Part shown: in pieces, positions 7,803 through 16,530 of the stretch
Layout: every line of letters starts with the position of its first letter
Position numbering within the stretch: position 1 is the first letter of the stretch
From: DATBRV01 sp036560145
GTDB taxonomy: Bacteria; Myxococcota_A; UBA9160; SMWR01
Reading direction: 5' to 3'
Assembly: GCA_036560145.1 (NCBI GenBank)
Contig: DATBRV010000123.1
Coordinates: forward strand, 1-64,000
Length of the DNA stretch: 64,000 bases
Program-made: the position numbers and the translations under genes
Notes under the pieces: model-generated
The model's input: the letters and a program-made list of their open reading frames with translations, nothing else
The model's database searches: none
What the model was told of the DNA's origin: nothing

Positions 7803-8765
7803 ATGACGAAGCCGTTCGATACGTCCATCGAGGCAATCGGGATCGAGCCCGGCGTCGAGGCGCTTGCGGGGTCGTGGCGCACGCCGCGCCAGATGCTGGC
7901 GGCGCAGAGCTACGACAGCCACGCCTCGATCCACGACGATGCGACGGCGCAAAAGCTCGGCTTCAAGGGCGGAACGATCGAGGGCCCGACCCACTTCAGT
8001 CAATTCGTTCCGCTCTGCGTGAGCCTGTGGGGCGCGCGCTGGCTCGAGCAGGGATGCCTCTCGGCGCACTATCGCAACGCGTGTTACGACGGCGACAAGG
8101 TGCGCGCCTTCCTCGCCAGGCCGAAGGATGGCGCGACGCACACCACGCTGTGGATGCAACGCGAGGACGGCACCGAGGTGCTGCGCGGCACCGCCTCGGT
8201 CGGCGCCGGGAATCCGCCGTCCGCGCTGGAAGCGCGCCTGGCGGAGCTGAAGCCCCTCGAGAAGGCCGTCATCCTGCGCGACGTGAAGGTGGGGATGCGC
8301 AGCCGGCGGATTCCGGTGCGCATGGACCTGCACCAGAACATGGGCGCGCTCTATCCGTTCTCGCTCGCCGACAAGCTCCGGGTCATCACGGAGCCGTCGG
8401 CCTGGTACACGGCGGAGGGCGCGCAGGCCAGCCCGTGGCAGCGCGCGATCCTTCCGGTCGAGATGATCAGCGTGCTCTGCAGCTACGCCCACGACGCCGA
8501 TCCGTTCCGGGTGCGGGGCCCCGTCGTGGGGCTCTTCGCGGACCAGGAGATCCGGTTGCACCAGGGGCCCCTGTTCGTCGGCGAGCCGTACGAGCTGGAT
8601 CGCGAGATCGTCTTCCTGAGCGGCAGCCGCCGTACGGAGAGCATGTGGGTGCGCACGCGCGTCCATGCGCCGGGCAGCAGCGACGTGCTGGCGACGATGC
8701 TCCTCAACTCGGCCTGTCTCAAGGACTCGTACGCAAACTACGCGGCCGAAGCCGCAGCGCTCTAG
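7803..8765 (+). CDS. MaoC-like / hotdog-fold protein
   Basis: The product (320 aa) has the length and pattern of a double-hotdog protein. Near residues 40-70 is SYDSHASIHDDATAQKLGF followed by GGTIEGPTHFSQF, and YDGDKVRAFL occurs near 97; these are typical of R-specific enoyl-CoA hydratase-like hotdog domains and FAS1-type dehydratases. The second half (VVGLFADQEIRLHQGPLFVGEPYELDRE) looks like a second degenerate hotdog. It probably acts on a CoA or ACP thioester; substrate unknown. It ends in a CTAG shared with the convergent HExxH gene. GGAAG before the ATG is a weak ribosome binding site. Confidence 0.7.
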   Translation: MTKPFDTSIEAIGIEPGVEALAGSWRTPRQMLAAQSYDSHASIHDDATAQKLGFKGGTIEGPTHFSQFVPLCVSLWGARWLEQGCLSAHYRNACYDGDKVRAFLARPKDGATHTTLWMQREDGTEVLRGTASVGAGNPPSALEARLAELKPLEKAVILRDVKVGMRSRRIPVRMDLHQNMGALYPFSLADKLRVITEPSAWYTAEGAQASPWQRAILPVEMISVLCSYAHDADPFRVRGPVVGLFADQEIRLHQGPLFVGEPYELDREIVFLSGSRRTESMWVRTRVHAPGSSDVLATMLLNSACLKDSYANYAAEAAAL

Positions 8766-9565
8766 GGCCCATTGCGATTGAGCGCGTGGATCACCGTCAG
8801 GACATTCTCGGCGTCGATCACGGCTTTCCTGGCAACCGCGTTCGCGTCGCCTTCCAGCTTGTGGTAGTCCCTGGTGTAGGCGGCTGCGAATGCGTCGATC
8901 CCGCCGAGCTTCCGGTATTGCACGACGTGTTGAAGCTCGTGTGCCCAGAAGTCGACCGCCGACGGTTCTGGAATCTGCGAGAACGCGATGACGTCGACGA
9001 CCGTCACGGCGGACTGGCCTCCCACCGCGTCCCCGAACTGCGTCTGGACCTGGTTGATGATCGCCGGCAGGCTCGCCTCGCTGTCGGTGTCGACGACTCT
9101 CACGCCGTCGAGGATCTCCCTCGCGAAGGTGATCGAGAGCACGACCTTCACGGCGTCCGGAACCGGATTCCCACGCCCCGTATAGAATTGGCGTGTCTGT
9201 CGCAGGGCTCTCGCGAGGCCGATCGAGCCGAGCCGGGCCAGCCCCGGCTCTGCGCGCAGGATGTCGGCGAGGACGTCGTCGCGAGGGGCGACCCTCGTCC
9301 CGAGAGCCCCGACGCTCTGGACCCGCAGATCTCCGACCGCCGTGGCAGCGTCGGCGCCGAACGTCTTTCGAAGCAGCTCGAGCTGCTCCGGGTCGATCCG
9401 CCCCAGGATCCGGGAACCCTCGAATCCTTCGCTCGACCTCGCGGCTTCCGCAACCGCCTCGACGGCCTGGGCGAGCGCTTCGAGATCGTTCGCGCCGGCC
9501 GACCAGGCGACGGACATCGCGCAGAGAATCGAGAGCAGACCGCGCGACCGGGCCGCGGCGAGCAC
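8762..9565 (-). CDS. Exported HExxH protein, DUF4157-like putative metalloprotease
   Basis: The product (267 aa) has an N-terminal signal-like segment (RSRGLLSILCAMSVAWSAGA). Near residues 207-217 it has WAHELQHVVQY, a zinc-binding HExxH within the AHExxHVxQ context seen in DUF4157 proteins. A downstream KLEGDANAVARKA supplies a candidate third ligand (Glu). It may be a periplasmic or secreted metallopeptidase, but activity is unproven. GTG 9565 is the start, 5 nt after the SDR stop, so it is the last gene of a DUF2855-SDR-HExxH operon. Confidence 0.7.
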   Translation of the reverse strand: MLAAARSRGLLSILCAMSVAWSAGANDLEALAQAVEAVAEAARSSEGFEGSRILGRIDPEQLELLRKTFGADAATAVGDLRVQSVGALGTRVAPRDDVLADILRAEPGLARLGSIGLARALRQTRQFYTGRGNPVPDAVKVVLSITFAREILDGVRVVDTDSEASLPAIINQVQTQFGDAVGGQSAVTVVDVIAFSQIPEPSAVDFWAHELQHVVQYRKLGGIDAFAAAYTRDYHKLEGDANAVARKAVIDAENVLTVIHALNRNGP

Positions 9566-9570
9566 CGGAG

Positions 9571-10440
9571 CTAGAGCTCGATGCCGAAGTAGCGCCGATA
9601 GCGCGCGTTGTACTCCGCGTCTTCCATGTCGTCGCCGAGCGCGACGTAGTCCTCGTCCGAGACCCGCGGCCGTCCCTCCGCGAAGCCGACCGCGTCGCTC
9701 CCGACCGGCCAGCGCAGCTTGTAGTCCGGCGTCGTGATCGCTTCGAGGATCGTCTCGGCGACGAGCTGGGGCTGCCCCGCCCGACGGAAGCCCGCGGCGT
9801 AGACCTTGCCGTTGCGCCGCATGATCTGCTTGTAGGGCGAATTCTTGTCGTAGCGCGTCGCCTCGGCCGCGTTCTCGAAGATGCTCGTCAGGATCACGCC
9901 GGGCTGCACGTTCACTACGCGGATCCCGAAGCGCCGCACCTCGAACGCGAGCGCCTCGCCCGCGCTCTCGAGCGCGAACTTCGAGGCCGAGTAGGGGATC
10001 TGGTTCGGGGTGGCGATCCGCCCGGCCATCGAGCTGATGTTCACGATCGCGCCGGTGCGCCGCTCGCGCATCGCGGGCAGCACCTCCTGGATGCAGCGGA
10101 TCGCGCCGAAGTAGTTGGTCTCGAAGATCCGCCGGTGCTCTTCCTCGGGGACGAACTCGAGCGGGGTGGCGCCGCCGATGCCGGCGTTGTTCACCAGCAC
10201 GTCGACGGGGCCCTGCGCGCGCACCGCGGCGAAGGCGCGTGCCACCGAGTCCGCCGAGGTGACGTCGAGCTCGATCACCTCGACCGGCAGGTCCTCCTTC
10301 GCCGCCGCCTCGCGCAGCGGGCCCGCCTTGGCGAGGTTGCGCATGCCTGCGAACACGCGGTGACCCTTGCGCGCGAGCTCGAGCGAGGTCGCGAGCCCGA
10401 TCCCGCTGCTGGTTCCCGTGACGACCGCGATCCGCGTCAT
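9571..10440 (-). CDS. Short-chain dehydrogenase/reductase
   Basis: The product (289 aa) is a classical SDR. It has the cofactor motif TGTSSGIG (residues 9-16), LDVTS for the adenine ring, NNAG (84-87) and the catalytic Ser137, Tyr150 and Lys154 (YSASK), followed by PGVILTS. It oxidises or reduces an alcohol/ketone with NAD(P)(H); a lipid or ketone substrate is likely but unread. ATG 10440 with GGGAGGG just upstream is preferred; an ATG seven codons earlier would overlap that site. It lies 17 nt downstream of the DUF2855 gene, in the same operon. Confidence 0.93.
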   Translation of the reverse strand: MTRIAVVTGTSSGIGLATSLELARKGHRVFAGMRNLAKAGPLREAAAKEDLPVEVIELDVTSADSVARAFAAVRAQGPVDVLVNNAGIGGATPLEFVPEEEHRRIFETNYFGAIRCIQEVLPAMRERRTGAIVNISSMAGRIATPNQIPYSASKFALESAGEALAFEVRRFGIRVVNVQPGVILTSIFENAAEATRYDKNSPYKQIMRRNGKVYAAGFRRAGQPQLVAETILEAITTPDYKLRWPVGSDAVGFAEGRPRVSDEDYVALGDDMEDAEYNARYRRYFGIEL

Positions 10441-10457
10441 GCTCCCTCCCGAATCCA

Positions 10458-11546
10458 TCAACGTTCGTGCAGCGAGAGCACGTGCCCCTCGTCGGGCGCC
10501 GTCCTGCCTTCCAGCGTGTCGCGGTAGACGCGCTCGACGTCTGCGCGGTGACCGCGCACGACGCGCAGCGAGCGATCCGTCAGCAGGGCGAACGCGCCGA
10601 ACGCGCGCCCGATCCGCTCCTGGTAGCCGGCGGGGCCCCAGTCCTTGAACCGCTGGCGAAGCCGCGTCGGCGCGAAGAAGAAGCTCGGCTTCGCGCCGGG
10701 CAGATCGCTCTCCTTCTTCCCGTGCTCCCAGTGCGTCATGCCGACCGAGCAGCTGTGGACGAGGTTCGCGCCGTAGTGGCGGTGCACGGCGCCCTGCACC
10801 TCGCCGTCCCCCGCCATGTCGACGAAGATCGCCGGCTGGCTGGTGTCGAGCGCGGTGAGCTCGCCGTAGGGGAGCACCCGGTGGTAGCAGCCGAGCCCCT
10901 CGACGAACGCGGTGTTGCGCGGCGAGGTCAGGCCGATCACCTCGACCCCTGCGCGCTGCGAGAGCTGGAACGCCAGCCCGATGGCGGTCTTGCTCGACGC
11001 GCTCGAGAGCACCACCGCGCGCGCCCCGAAGAAGCCGCTCTCGGCGAGGAAATCGTCGATCAGGAATGCGGTGACGAACAAGGGCTGGAGGATCATCTGC
11101 GCGTCCTCGCCTCCCGCGCCGAGGCCCGGATCCGCCGTGGTGTTTCGATACTGGTTGTAGGCGGCGGCCATCGCGCTGCGGTGCGCGGCGCCGTCACGGA
11201 AACCCGCGGCGCTCGCATCCACCGGCTCGACCACGAGATGGGTCGACATCGGGTAGTAGCCGTAGAAGCGCGCGCCTTCCGCGACGCCCGCGCAGCGCGA
11301 GGCGACCACGTCCGCGAAGCCCCAGACGGGGATCCGGCCCCAGCCGGGCTCGGCCGGGAAGAAGCTCCAGTAGTTGAGAAGGTCGCCGGCCGCCGCGTAG
11401 GTGACGTTGTTCGCGGTGAACGCGAAGTGGTCGACCCGCAGCAGCGCCTGGCCGTTCGCGGGGGCGAGGCTCGAAACGTCGGAAGCGGTAAACCGGGTGC
11501 TGCGGAAGTCGTCGCGGCGGACCTGGAAGTCGACGGCGTCGCTCAT
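10458..11546 (-). CDS. DUF2855 family protein (MDR-like)
   Basis: The product (362 aa) resembles DUF2855, a family distantly related to medium-chain dehydrogenases/quinone reductases. An N-terminal GroES-like part (VTYAAAGDLLNYWSFFP, GRIPVWGFADVVAS) is followed by a Rossmann-like half with VLSSASSKTAIGLAFQL, GLTSPRN and IFVDMAGDGEV. The exact reaction is unknown. GGAG lies 7 nt before the ATG. Its neighbours, an SDR and a secreted HExxH protein, suggest a small redox or detoxification operon, which is inference only. Confidence 0.8.
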   Translation of the reverse strand: MSDAVDFQVRRDDFRSTRFTASDVSSLAPANGQALLRVDHFAFTANNVTYAAAGDLLNYWSFFPAEPGWGRIPVWGFADVVASRCAGVAEGARFYGYYPMSTHLVVEPVDASAAGFRDGAAHRSAMAAAYNQYRNTTADPGLGAGGEDAQMILQPLFVTAFLIDDFLAESGFFGARAVVLSSASSKTAIGLAFQLSQRAGVEVIGLTSPRNTAFVEGLGCYHRVLPYGELTALDTSQPAIFVDMAGDGEVQGAVHRHYGANLVHSCSVGMTHWEHGKKESDLPGAKPSFFFAPTRLRQRFKDWGPAGYQERIGRAFGAFALLTDRSLRVVRGHRADVERVYRDTLEGRTAPDEGHVLSLHER

Positions 11547-11617
11547 CGGGGGCTCCGGGGCGGTGGACGGAACTCATGTAGCCCGGATTCCCGCGATGTG
11601 CCCGCCGGCGATCCCGT

Positions 11618-14503
11618 TCAGGGATGTGCTTGCGCTCCCGCCGTCGACCCCTCCTCGGCGTCGATCGCCAGGACCGATTCGAGCTCTTGCGCTCCCTGCT
11701 CGACGGCGTGCTGGCCGACGGCGCCCCAGAAGAACGCGCGCCGGAGTCCGTTCTGGATCATCCGCAACAGCTTCTTCGGTCCGCTCGCGATCCGGATCCG
11801 CTCTCCCGCGACGCGGAGGGCGGCCTGCTCGTGCAGCCGGGCGTCCTCGAGCTCCGCGATCGCGCGGCGCTTGGCGGCCAGGGCAGCCTCTGCATTGCGA
11901 TCGACGAATCTGTCCAGGGAGACGCTGATTCCGAGCGACACGTCGTGCTGGTCCGAGACCTCGGCAGCGCCTTCGCGATAGAGCGCTCGGACGACGACCT
12001 CCTGGCTGGGGACGAGCAGCTCTGCCACCGCGAGCTCGCCGCGTTCGTTGATGGAGGCGTACTCCGAAGGCTGCACGCTCCACTCGGTGAGGTCGGTGCG
12101 CTTTCGCACCCGCCCGTCCTGGTAGGTCACCCACGCCTGGTAGGCGGCCGTCGTGAACTCCTGGGCCTCGGCAGGGCCCTGGATCTCGAGCTCGACGGGC
12201 GGAGCCGGCAAGCGCTCGGGGATCGAGATCGCCGTCACGACGCCGGTGTTGGACGCGATGTAGAGCGTCTCCTCGCCGATCGCCATCGAGCCCGCCGCTG
12301 CGATCGACCACACGCTCTGGCCCGAGAGGAGCTCGACCGCGTAGGTCGCGGTCGCGGTGCGGACCAGCACGTGCGTATCGGTCACGATCACGTGCTCCGT
12401 CGCGGCTCCGGCCGGAGGCACCCAGCGCCACCGGACGGCGCCGTCGGTCTCGTTGCGCGCCTCCAGCGCGCCGCCATTGATCGCGTAGACGACACCCTTG
12501 GCGACCGCGGGCTGTCCGGAGAAGTTCGCATCGATCTGGTAGGCGATTTTTTTGCCCGCCAGGTCGAAGCGGATCAGCCGGCCGTCGTGGATCGCGATCA
12601 CGTCGTTCAGGGAGCCGAGGACGGGAGCGAGGTTCATGCTCCAGCCGTTCCACTCGAACTTCGGATCGGGGATCGTGTAGGACGGCTGTCCGGTTTCGCG
12701 ATCCACGACGTAGAGACCCGGGGAGTATTGGCCCACGTAGGCGTAGACGTGGTCCCCGTCGACGGCGGGCGTGAACTGGTCGTACTGCTGGAGGGCGGCG
12801 AACCAGTGGCTCGCGCCGGAGAACGCGTCGAACGCGTACATCCCGCCGTAGTAGCCGCCGTTCACGTAGACGCTTCCGTCGTAGATCGTGGGCGCGAAGT
12901 ACCGCTCCCACTGCGCGGAGTGCGGGGACTGGAAGACCAGCGAGCCCGTTTTGGCGTCGAACGCCCACAGCCAGGTGTCGGAGCCGTGGTTGCCGGTCTG
13001 GATGTAGACGTTCCCGTAGCCGTAGGCGGGCGGATTGACCGAGAAGGGCTCGCCGAACCCGCGAGACCAGAGAGTCTCGCCGTCTCGCGCATCCAGCGTG
13101 AAGAGGGCATCGCCGCCTCGGAAGTAGCCGTAGACCGAGACGAAGACCTTGCCGTCCGCGGCGGTCACGGGGTTGAGCGGGGCTCCGGGCACGAGGGTCC
13201 GTTGCCAGCGCAGGCTGAACACCTCCGGCTCGAGCGAGATCGGGGCGTAGCCGCTGTGTCGCTCGTCGCCCTGGTAGGTCTCCCAGAAGGCGCTCCATTC
13301 GTCGCTGCCCAGCGTCCGGCATTCGACGCTGCGCGTACCGGTCTTGCTCGAGCCGTTCGAGGTGAACGTGGCGCGAACCTCGAGGACCACCCCGGCGCAT
13401 CCCGGCTCCAGCGTCGTCAGCGCTCCGGCATCGATCGACGCGACATCGGACGGCGTGACGGACCACACGGCTTCGCCCGTCACGTTCTCTCGTGCACCGC
13501 TTTCGTAGGTCGCCACGGCGTGGAACGAGGTCGTCGTGCCCGGGCGAACCTGGGCCGACCCGAAGATCTCCACGCCCGTGAGAGGCGGAATCGAGCTCGG
13601 ATCGGCGAAGTTCACCTCACCCGCATTCGAGTAGCTGAAGCTGGTGGCGAAGGTCGCTGCCGTGAAGCTGGCGCCGCCGAGGAGGTTGAAGGTGGCTCGG
13701 AAGGGGACGATCGCTCCCATCGGAGCGCTCCAGTAGTTGAAGCGCGGCTCCGTGTAGTTCGCGGGGACGTTCGACTGGATCGAGACGTCCCCGGACATGG
13801 TCGCGGTGTTCGAACCGAGCGTGGCTTCGAGCACGAGCGGACCCGCGGGCGCGAGCGACCCGTTGGACGAGTGGTCCCCGGAATCGTAGTCCGTCTGCTT
13901 GTAGAGGAAGCCCAGGGCGGGCGGGTTGAAGTAGTAGCGGATCGTCGCGCCGACGATCTCGGCCCGGTCGAAGATCGCGCGCGCCAGATAGTAGGTTCCG
14001 GCCCCACTCCCCCAGCTCGTGCCGTTGCTCAGGTAGTACGTCTTCGCGGGACCGAAGATCACCAGGCCGGTGGCCGGACTGTAGGTATCCGAATACGTCA
14101 CGCCGAAGGACATCCGGTCGATCGTGATGCGTGCCGCCGCAGGGCTCGCCGCGGGGGCGCTGGGGGCCGGCGCGCCCGAGGGAGGCACGGCCGGTCCGGT
14201 CGCGTTTCCTTCGGGATCGACGCTGCGCCCGGTGGCGGGATCGTTCGAATAGACCCGCTCGACGTTCGGGTCCGCGGCTGCGTCGCCCGGCGCAGCCGGA
14301 GGAGGGGCGGGCAGCGCGGAGGCGCCGGGCTGGTACTCCCCCTGGATCTCGCCTTCGGACGAGAGCGCTCGGTTCACCGCTCCGGACGGCGCGACGACCT
14401 CGAGGGCCCGAGCCTCTCGCGTCGCGGCGGTGAGGCCGAGGATGGCGGTGATTGCGAAGAGGAGAGCGGCGGGCCGGGTCGCGCGGAGCATCCGGGACTT
14501 CAT
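11618..14503 (-). CDS. Large exported PQQ-like beta-propeller protein with Big-like domains
   Basis: The product (961 aa) has a signal peptide (MKSRMLRATRPAALLFAITA to about residue 35), a Pro/Ala-rich linker (~55-110), and a beta-rich domain to ~310. A bacterial-Ig-like domain follows with GTTTSFHAVATYESG and VTGEAVWSV. A PQQ/quinoprotein-type beta-propeller spans about 430-770, with repeats such as GKVFVSVYG, LFTLDARDGETLWSR and DGDHVYAYVG. A second Ig-like domain (EFTTAAYQAWVTYQDGR) and a charged helical C-terminus (EAALAAKRRAIAELEDARLH) close the protein. No PQQ-ligand set or PEP-CTERM tail is seen, so a binding or scaffold role at the surface is likelier than catalysis. ATG 14503 follows GGAGGGATCC. 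Confidence 0.85.
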   Translation of the reverse strand: MKSRMLRATRPAALLFAITAILGLTAATREARALEVVAPSGAVNRALSSEGEIQGEYQPGASALPAPPPAAPGDAAADPNVERVYSNDPATGRSVDPEGNATGPAVPPSGAPAPSAPAASPAAARITIDRMSFGVTYSDTYSPATGLVIFGPAKTYYLSNGTSWGSGAGTYYLARAIFDRAEIVGATIRYYFNPPALGFLYKQTDYDSGDHSSNGSLAPAGPLVLEATLGSNTATMSGDVSIQSNVPANYTEPRFNYWSAPMGAIVPFRATFNLLGGASFTAATFATSFSYSNAGEVNFADPSSIPPLTGVEIFGSAQVRPGTTTSFHAVATYESGARENVTGEAVWSVTPSDVASIDAGALTTLEPGCAGVVLEVRATFTSNGSSKTGTRSVECRTLGSDEWSAFWETYQGDERHSGYAPISLEPEVFSLRWQRTLVPGAPLNPVTAADGKVFVSVYGYFRGGDALFTLDARDGETLWSRGFGEPFSVNPPAYGYGNVYIQTGNHGSDTWLWAFDAKTGSLVFQSPHSAQWERYFAPTIYDGSVYVNGGYYGGMYAFDAFSGASHWFAALQQYDQFTPAVDGDHVYAYVGQYSPGLYVVDRETGQPSYTIPDPKFEWNGWSMNLAPVLGSLNDVIAIHDGRLIRFDLAGKKIAYQIDANFSGQPAVAKGVVYAINGGALEARNETDGAVRWRWVPPAGAATEHVIVTDTHVLVRTATATYAVELLSGQSVWSIAAAGSMAIGEETLYIASNTGVVTAISIPERLPAPPVELEIQGPAEAQEFTTAAYQAWVTYQDGRVRKRTDLTEWSVQPSEYASINERGELAVAELLVPSQEVVVRALYREGAAEVSDQHDVSLGISVSLDRFVDRNAEAALAAKRRAIAELEDARLHEQAALRVAGERIRIASGPKKLLRMIQNGLRRAFFWGAVGQHAVEQGAQELESVLAIDAEEGSTAGAQAHP

Positions 14504-14676
14504 GGATCCCTCCTCGAAACGCATCGTCGCGTTCGCCCCATCCGGGGGGGGTGGGAGCGCCGAGACCGACACCGATCGCACCCGACACCCAATGGGGACG
14601 ATCCTACCAGGGTTCGATCCCCTGGCACGAGGCATTTGGATGTCCGGGGAGGGGGGGCTTCCCCGCAAGGGCGGGC

Positions 14677-15843
14677 TCAGAGCGCCCGGATCCCCGTGAT
14701 GTGCTCGCCGAGGATCAGGGTGTGGACGTCGTGGGTGCCCTCGTAGGTGCGCACCGTCTCCAGATTCACCATGTGGCGCATGGCCTGGTAGTCGTCGACG
14801 ATCCCGTTCGCGCCGAGCAGATCGCGGGCCAGGCGGGCGATCTGGAGCGCGGCGTCCACGTTGTTGCGCTTGGCCATCGACACCATCGTGTGATCCAGCT
14901 TGTGCTCGTCCTTGAGCCGCCCGACCCGCAGGGCGAGCAGCTGGGCCTTGCTGATCTCCGTCAGCATGAAGACAAGCTTTTCTTGGGTGAGCTGCTTGCC
15001 CGCCAGCGGGCCGCCCTGCACGATACGCTCCTGCGAATAGCGCAGCGCCTCCTCGTAGCAGGCCATGGCGGCGCCGATCGCCCCCCAGGCGATGCCGTAG
15101 CGGGCTTGTGTCAGGCAGGAGAGGGGTCCCTTGAGCCCCGTGACGGACGCCAGCCGGCTCGTGTCGGGCACTTCCACGTCTTGCAGAAAGAGCTCCGAGG
15201 TGATCGAGGCGCGCAGCGAGAACTTGCCCTTCATGTCGCCGGTGGTGAACCCGCGAGTCCCCTTCTCGACGAGGAAGCCCTGGACGCCCTCCGGTGTGCG
15301 GGCCCACACGACGGCCACGTCGGCGAGCGATCCATTCGTGATCCAGCGCTTGGTCCCGTTCAGGATCCAGGAGCTGCCGCGGCGCTCGGCCTTGGTCCGC
15401 ATTCCGCCGACGTTGCTGCCGGCGTCCGGCTCGGTGAGCCCGAAGCAGCCGATCGCACGGCCGGCGGCCAGCGCCGGCAGCCAGCGCTCCTTCTGCTCGT
15501 CCGAGCCGTAGCTGTAGATCGGATACATCACGAGGCCGCCCTGCACGGAGGCGAACGAACGCAGGCCGGAATCGCCGCGCTCGAGCTCTTGCATGACCAG
15601 CCCGTAGGCCACGTTGTTCATGCCCGCGCAGCCGTAGCCGTGGAGATTGGCTCCGAACAGGCCGAGCTCGGCGAGCTGGGGGATCAGCTCCATCGGAAAG
15701 GAGCCGTCCTGGCGGATGTGCTGCTGGATCCGCGGCAGGAACTCCTTCGAGACGAACTCGCGCACGGTCGCGCGCGCGAGCTTCTCCTCGTCGGAGAGCA
15801 GATCGTCGAGGAGCAGGAAGTCGACGCCGACGAAGTCCGCCAT
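14677..15843 (-). CDS. Glutaryl-CoA-type acyl-CoA dehydrogenase
   Basis: The product (388 aa) is an FAD acyl-CoA dehydrogenase. Motifs are GCFGLTEPDAGSN (FAD/substrate loop), WITNGSLAD, GKFSLRAS, ARYGIAWG and the C-terminal TYEGTHDVHTLILG, whose Glu (residue 368) is the catalytic base. RSFASVQGG retains the Arg and Ser that in glutaryl-CoA dehydrogenase contact the substrate carboxylate. That makes oxidative decarboxylation of glutaryl-CoA (lysine or benzoate catabolism) the best guess, though other short-chain acyl-CoAs remain possible. It is followed, after 173 nt, by the exported propeller gene on the same strand. Confidence 0.9.
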   Translation of the reverse strand: MADFVGVDFLLLDDLLSDEEKLARATVREFVSKEFLPRIQQHIRQDGSFPMELIPQLAELGLFGANLHGYGCAGMNNVAYGLVMQELERGDSGLRSFASVQGGLVMYPIYSYGSDEQKERWLPALAAGRAIGCFGLTEPDAGSNVGGMRTKAERRGSSWILNGTKRWITNGSLADVAVVWARTPEGVQGFLVEKGTRGFTTGDMKGKFSLRASITSELFLQDVEVPDTSRLASVTGLKGPLSCLTQARYGIAWGAIGAAMACYEEALRYSQERIVQGGPLAGKQLTQEKLVFMLTEISKAQLLALRVGRLKDEHKLDHTMVSMAKRNNVDAALQIARLARDLLGANGIVDDYQAMRHMVNLETVRTYEGTHDVHTLILGEHITGIRAL

Positions 15844-15866
15844 GGCGAAGTAGCCTAGCGAAACAC

Positions 15867-15898
15867 GACGGCCCGGAGGCTCTCGCCCCCGGGCCGTC
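15867..15898 (-). terminator. Rho-independent-type hairpin after the phasin-like gene
   Basis: GACGGCCCGG (15867-15876) and CCGGGCCGTC (15889-15898) form a perfect 10-bp stem with a 12-nt loop, just beyond the stop of the minus-strand gene at 15925. The T-tract after it is short (GTGTTTC), so termination may be partial or protein-assisted. Confidence 0.55.
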
Positions 15899-15924
15899 CT
15901 GGGCTTCTCGGATCTCGGGGATGC

Positions 15925-16341
15925 CTAGTTCTCGAGGGCCTCGCTGTTGCCGCTGGCGCGCCGGCCGCCGCGATCGAGGTCCTTGAGCTTGCGCGTCAGC
16001 ACGCTGAGCTTGCGGTCGATGCGCTCGAGATCGTTCTTGGTGGCGATCTGGAGCGCCCCCAGCACGCGCTCGACGGCGCTGTCGATCTGCGAGGTCGCCT
16101 CGCCGCGCAGCGTCTGGGCGCGCTTGAGCAGGGGGTTCTTCTTGAGCTCGGTCTGCAGCCGCTTGACCTGCTTGCGGGTCTGCTTCTCGATGTCCCGCCG
16201 CCCGCTCGCGAGCTGCTTCTCGAAGCTCTTGCGCCGCGTCTGGAGCTGCTTCTGGACCCGGCGAAGCTCGCCGTCGAGCGACCGGAAAACGGAAGTCACG
16301 CGTTCCACGCCCTCGTTCACGAAGCTGGTCTGTTCGGTCAT
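15925..16341 (-). CDS. Phasin-like coiled-coil protein
   Basis: The product (138 aa) is helical and very charged. Heptad-rich stretches include ELRRVQKQLQTRRKSFEKQL and a C-terminal IATKNDLERIDRKLSVLTRK. This architecture is typical of polyhydroxyalkanoate granule-associated proteins of the PhaF/phasin type, in which a coiled coil follows a TK-x-DL-style hinge. A role on storage granules is inference; no phaC is in the window. ATG 16341 is preceded by AAGGAG, whereas a start 12 codons earlier would overlap that site. It is monocistronic, with its own promoter (16406-16433) and terminator (15867-15898). Confidence 0.7.
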   Translation of the reverse strand: MTEQTSFVNEGVERVTSVFRSLDGELRRVQKQLQTRRKSFEKQLASGRRDIEKQTRKQVKRLQTELKKNPLLKRAQTLRGEATSQIDSAVERVLGALQIATKNDLERIDRKLSVLTRKLKDLDRGGRRASGNSEALEN

Positions 16342-16405
16342 GGGCTTTCTCCTTGGATGGACTGGGCGGACCCGCATGAGAAGCGGATCCGATTGCTACG
16401 CCGCC

Positions 16406-16433
16406 AGCTTAACACACCGCGTTATGACGTCAA
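16406..16433 (-). promoter_or_regulatory. Sigma-70-type promoter for the phasin-like gene
   Basis: On the minus strand TTGACG (complement of 16428-16433), 16 nt, TAAGCT (complement of 16406-16411) lie in one of the few AT-rich patches of the window, about 60 nt before the ATG at 16341. The same -10 sequence TAAGCT recurs before larE. Confidence 0.5.
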
Positions 16434-16530
16434 TCGATCGGCGAGTACGCCGGTAACACGTTGATTAATATTGGAATAACGCTGTCTTCCGGATCGAGTT
16501 GCGAGTCGCTTTAGACGCGACGCGGCATGG

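Noticed and set aside
14544..14551. A run of eight G upstream of the propeller gene, as a possible phase-variable tract
   Set aside because: It is short, sits about 40 nt upstream of the ATG with no promoter hexamers placed around it, and runs of this size are expected at this GC content.
14608..14624. A perfect tRNA T-arm-like sequence (CAGGG TTCGATC CCCTG) upstream of the exported propeller gene
   Set aside because: No matching acceptor, D or anticodon arm is found in the 80 nt upstream, so this is not a tRNA gene. It could be a 3' tRNA fragment left by integration or simply chance.
11624..14746. A 1040-codon open frame antisense to the propeller gene, and many similar long antisense frames (for example 2866-5412, 26324-28303, 38301-40136)
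   Set aside because: Very high GC makes stop codons rare in shadow frames. These translations are Arg/Ala/Pro/Gly-rich with no domains, and the opposite frames have clear protein families.
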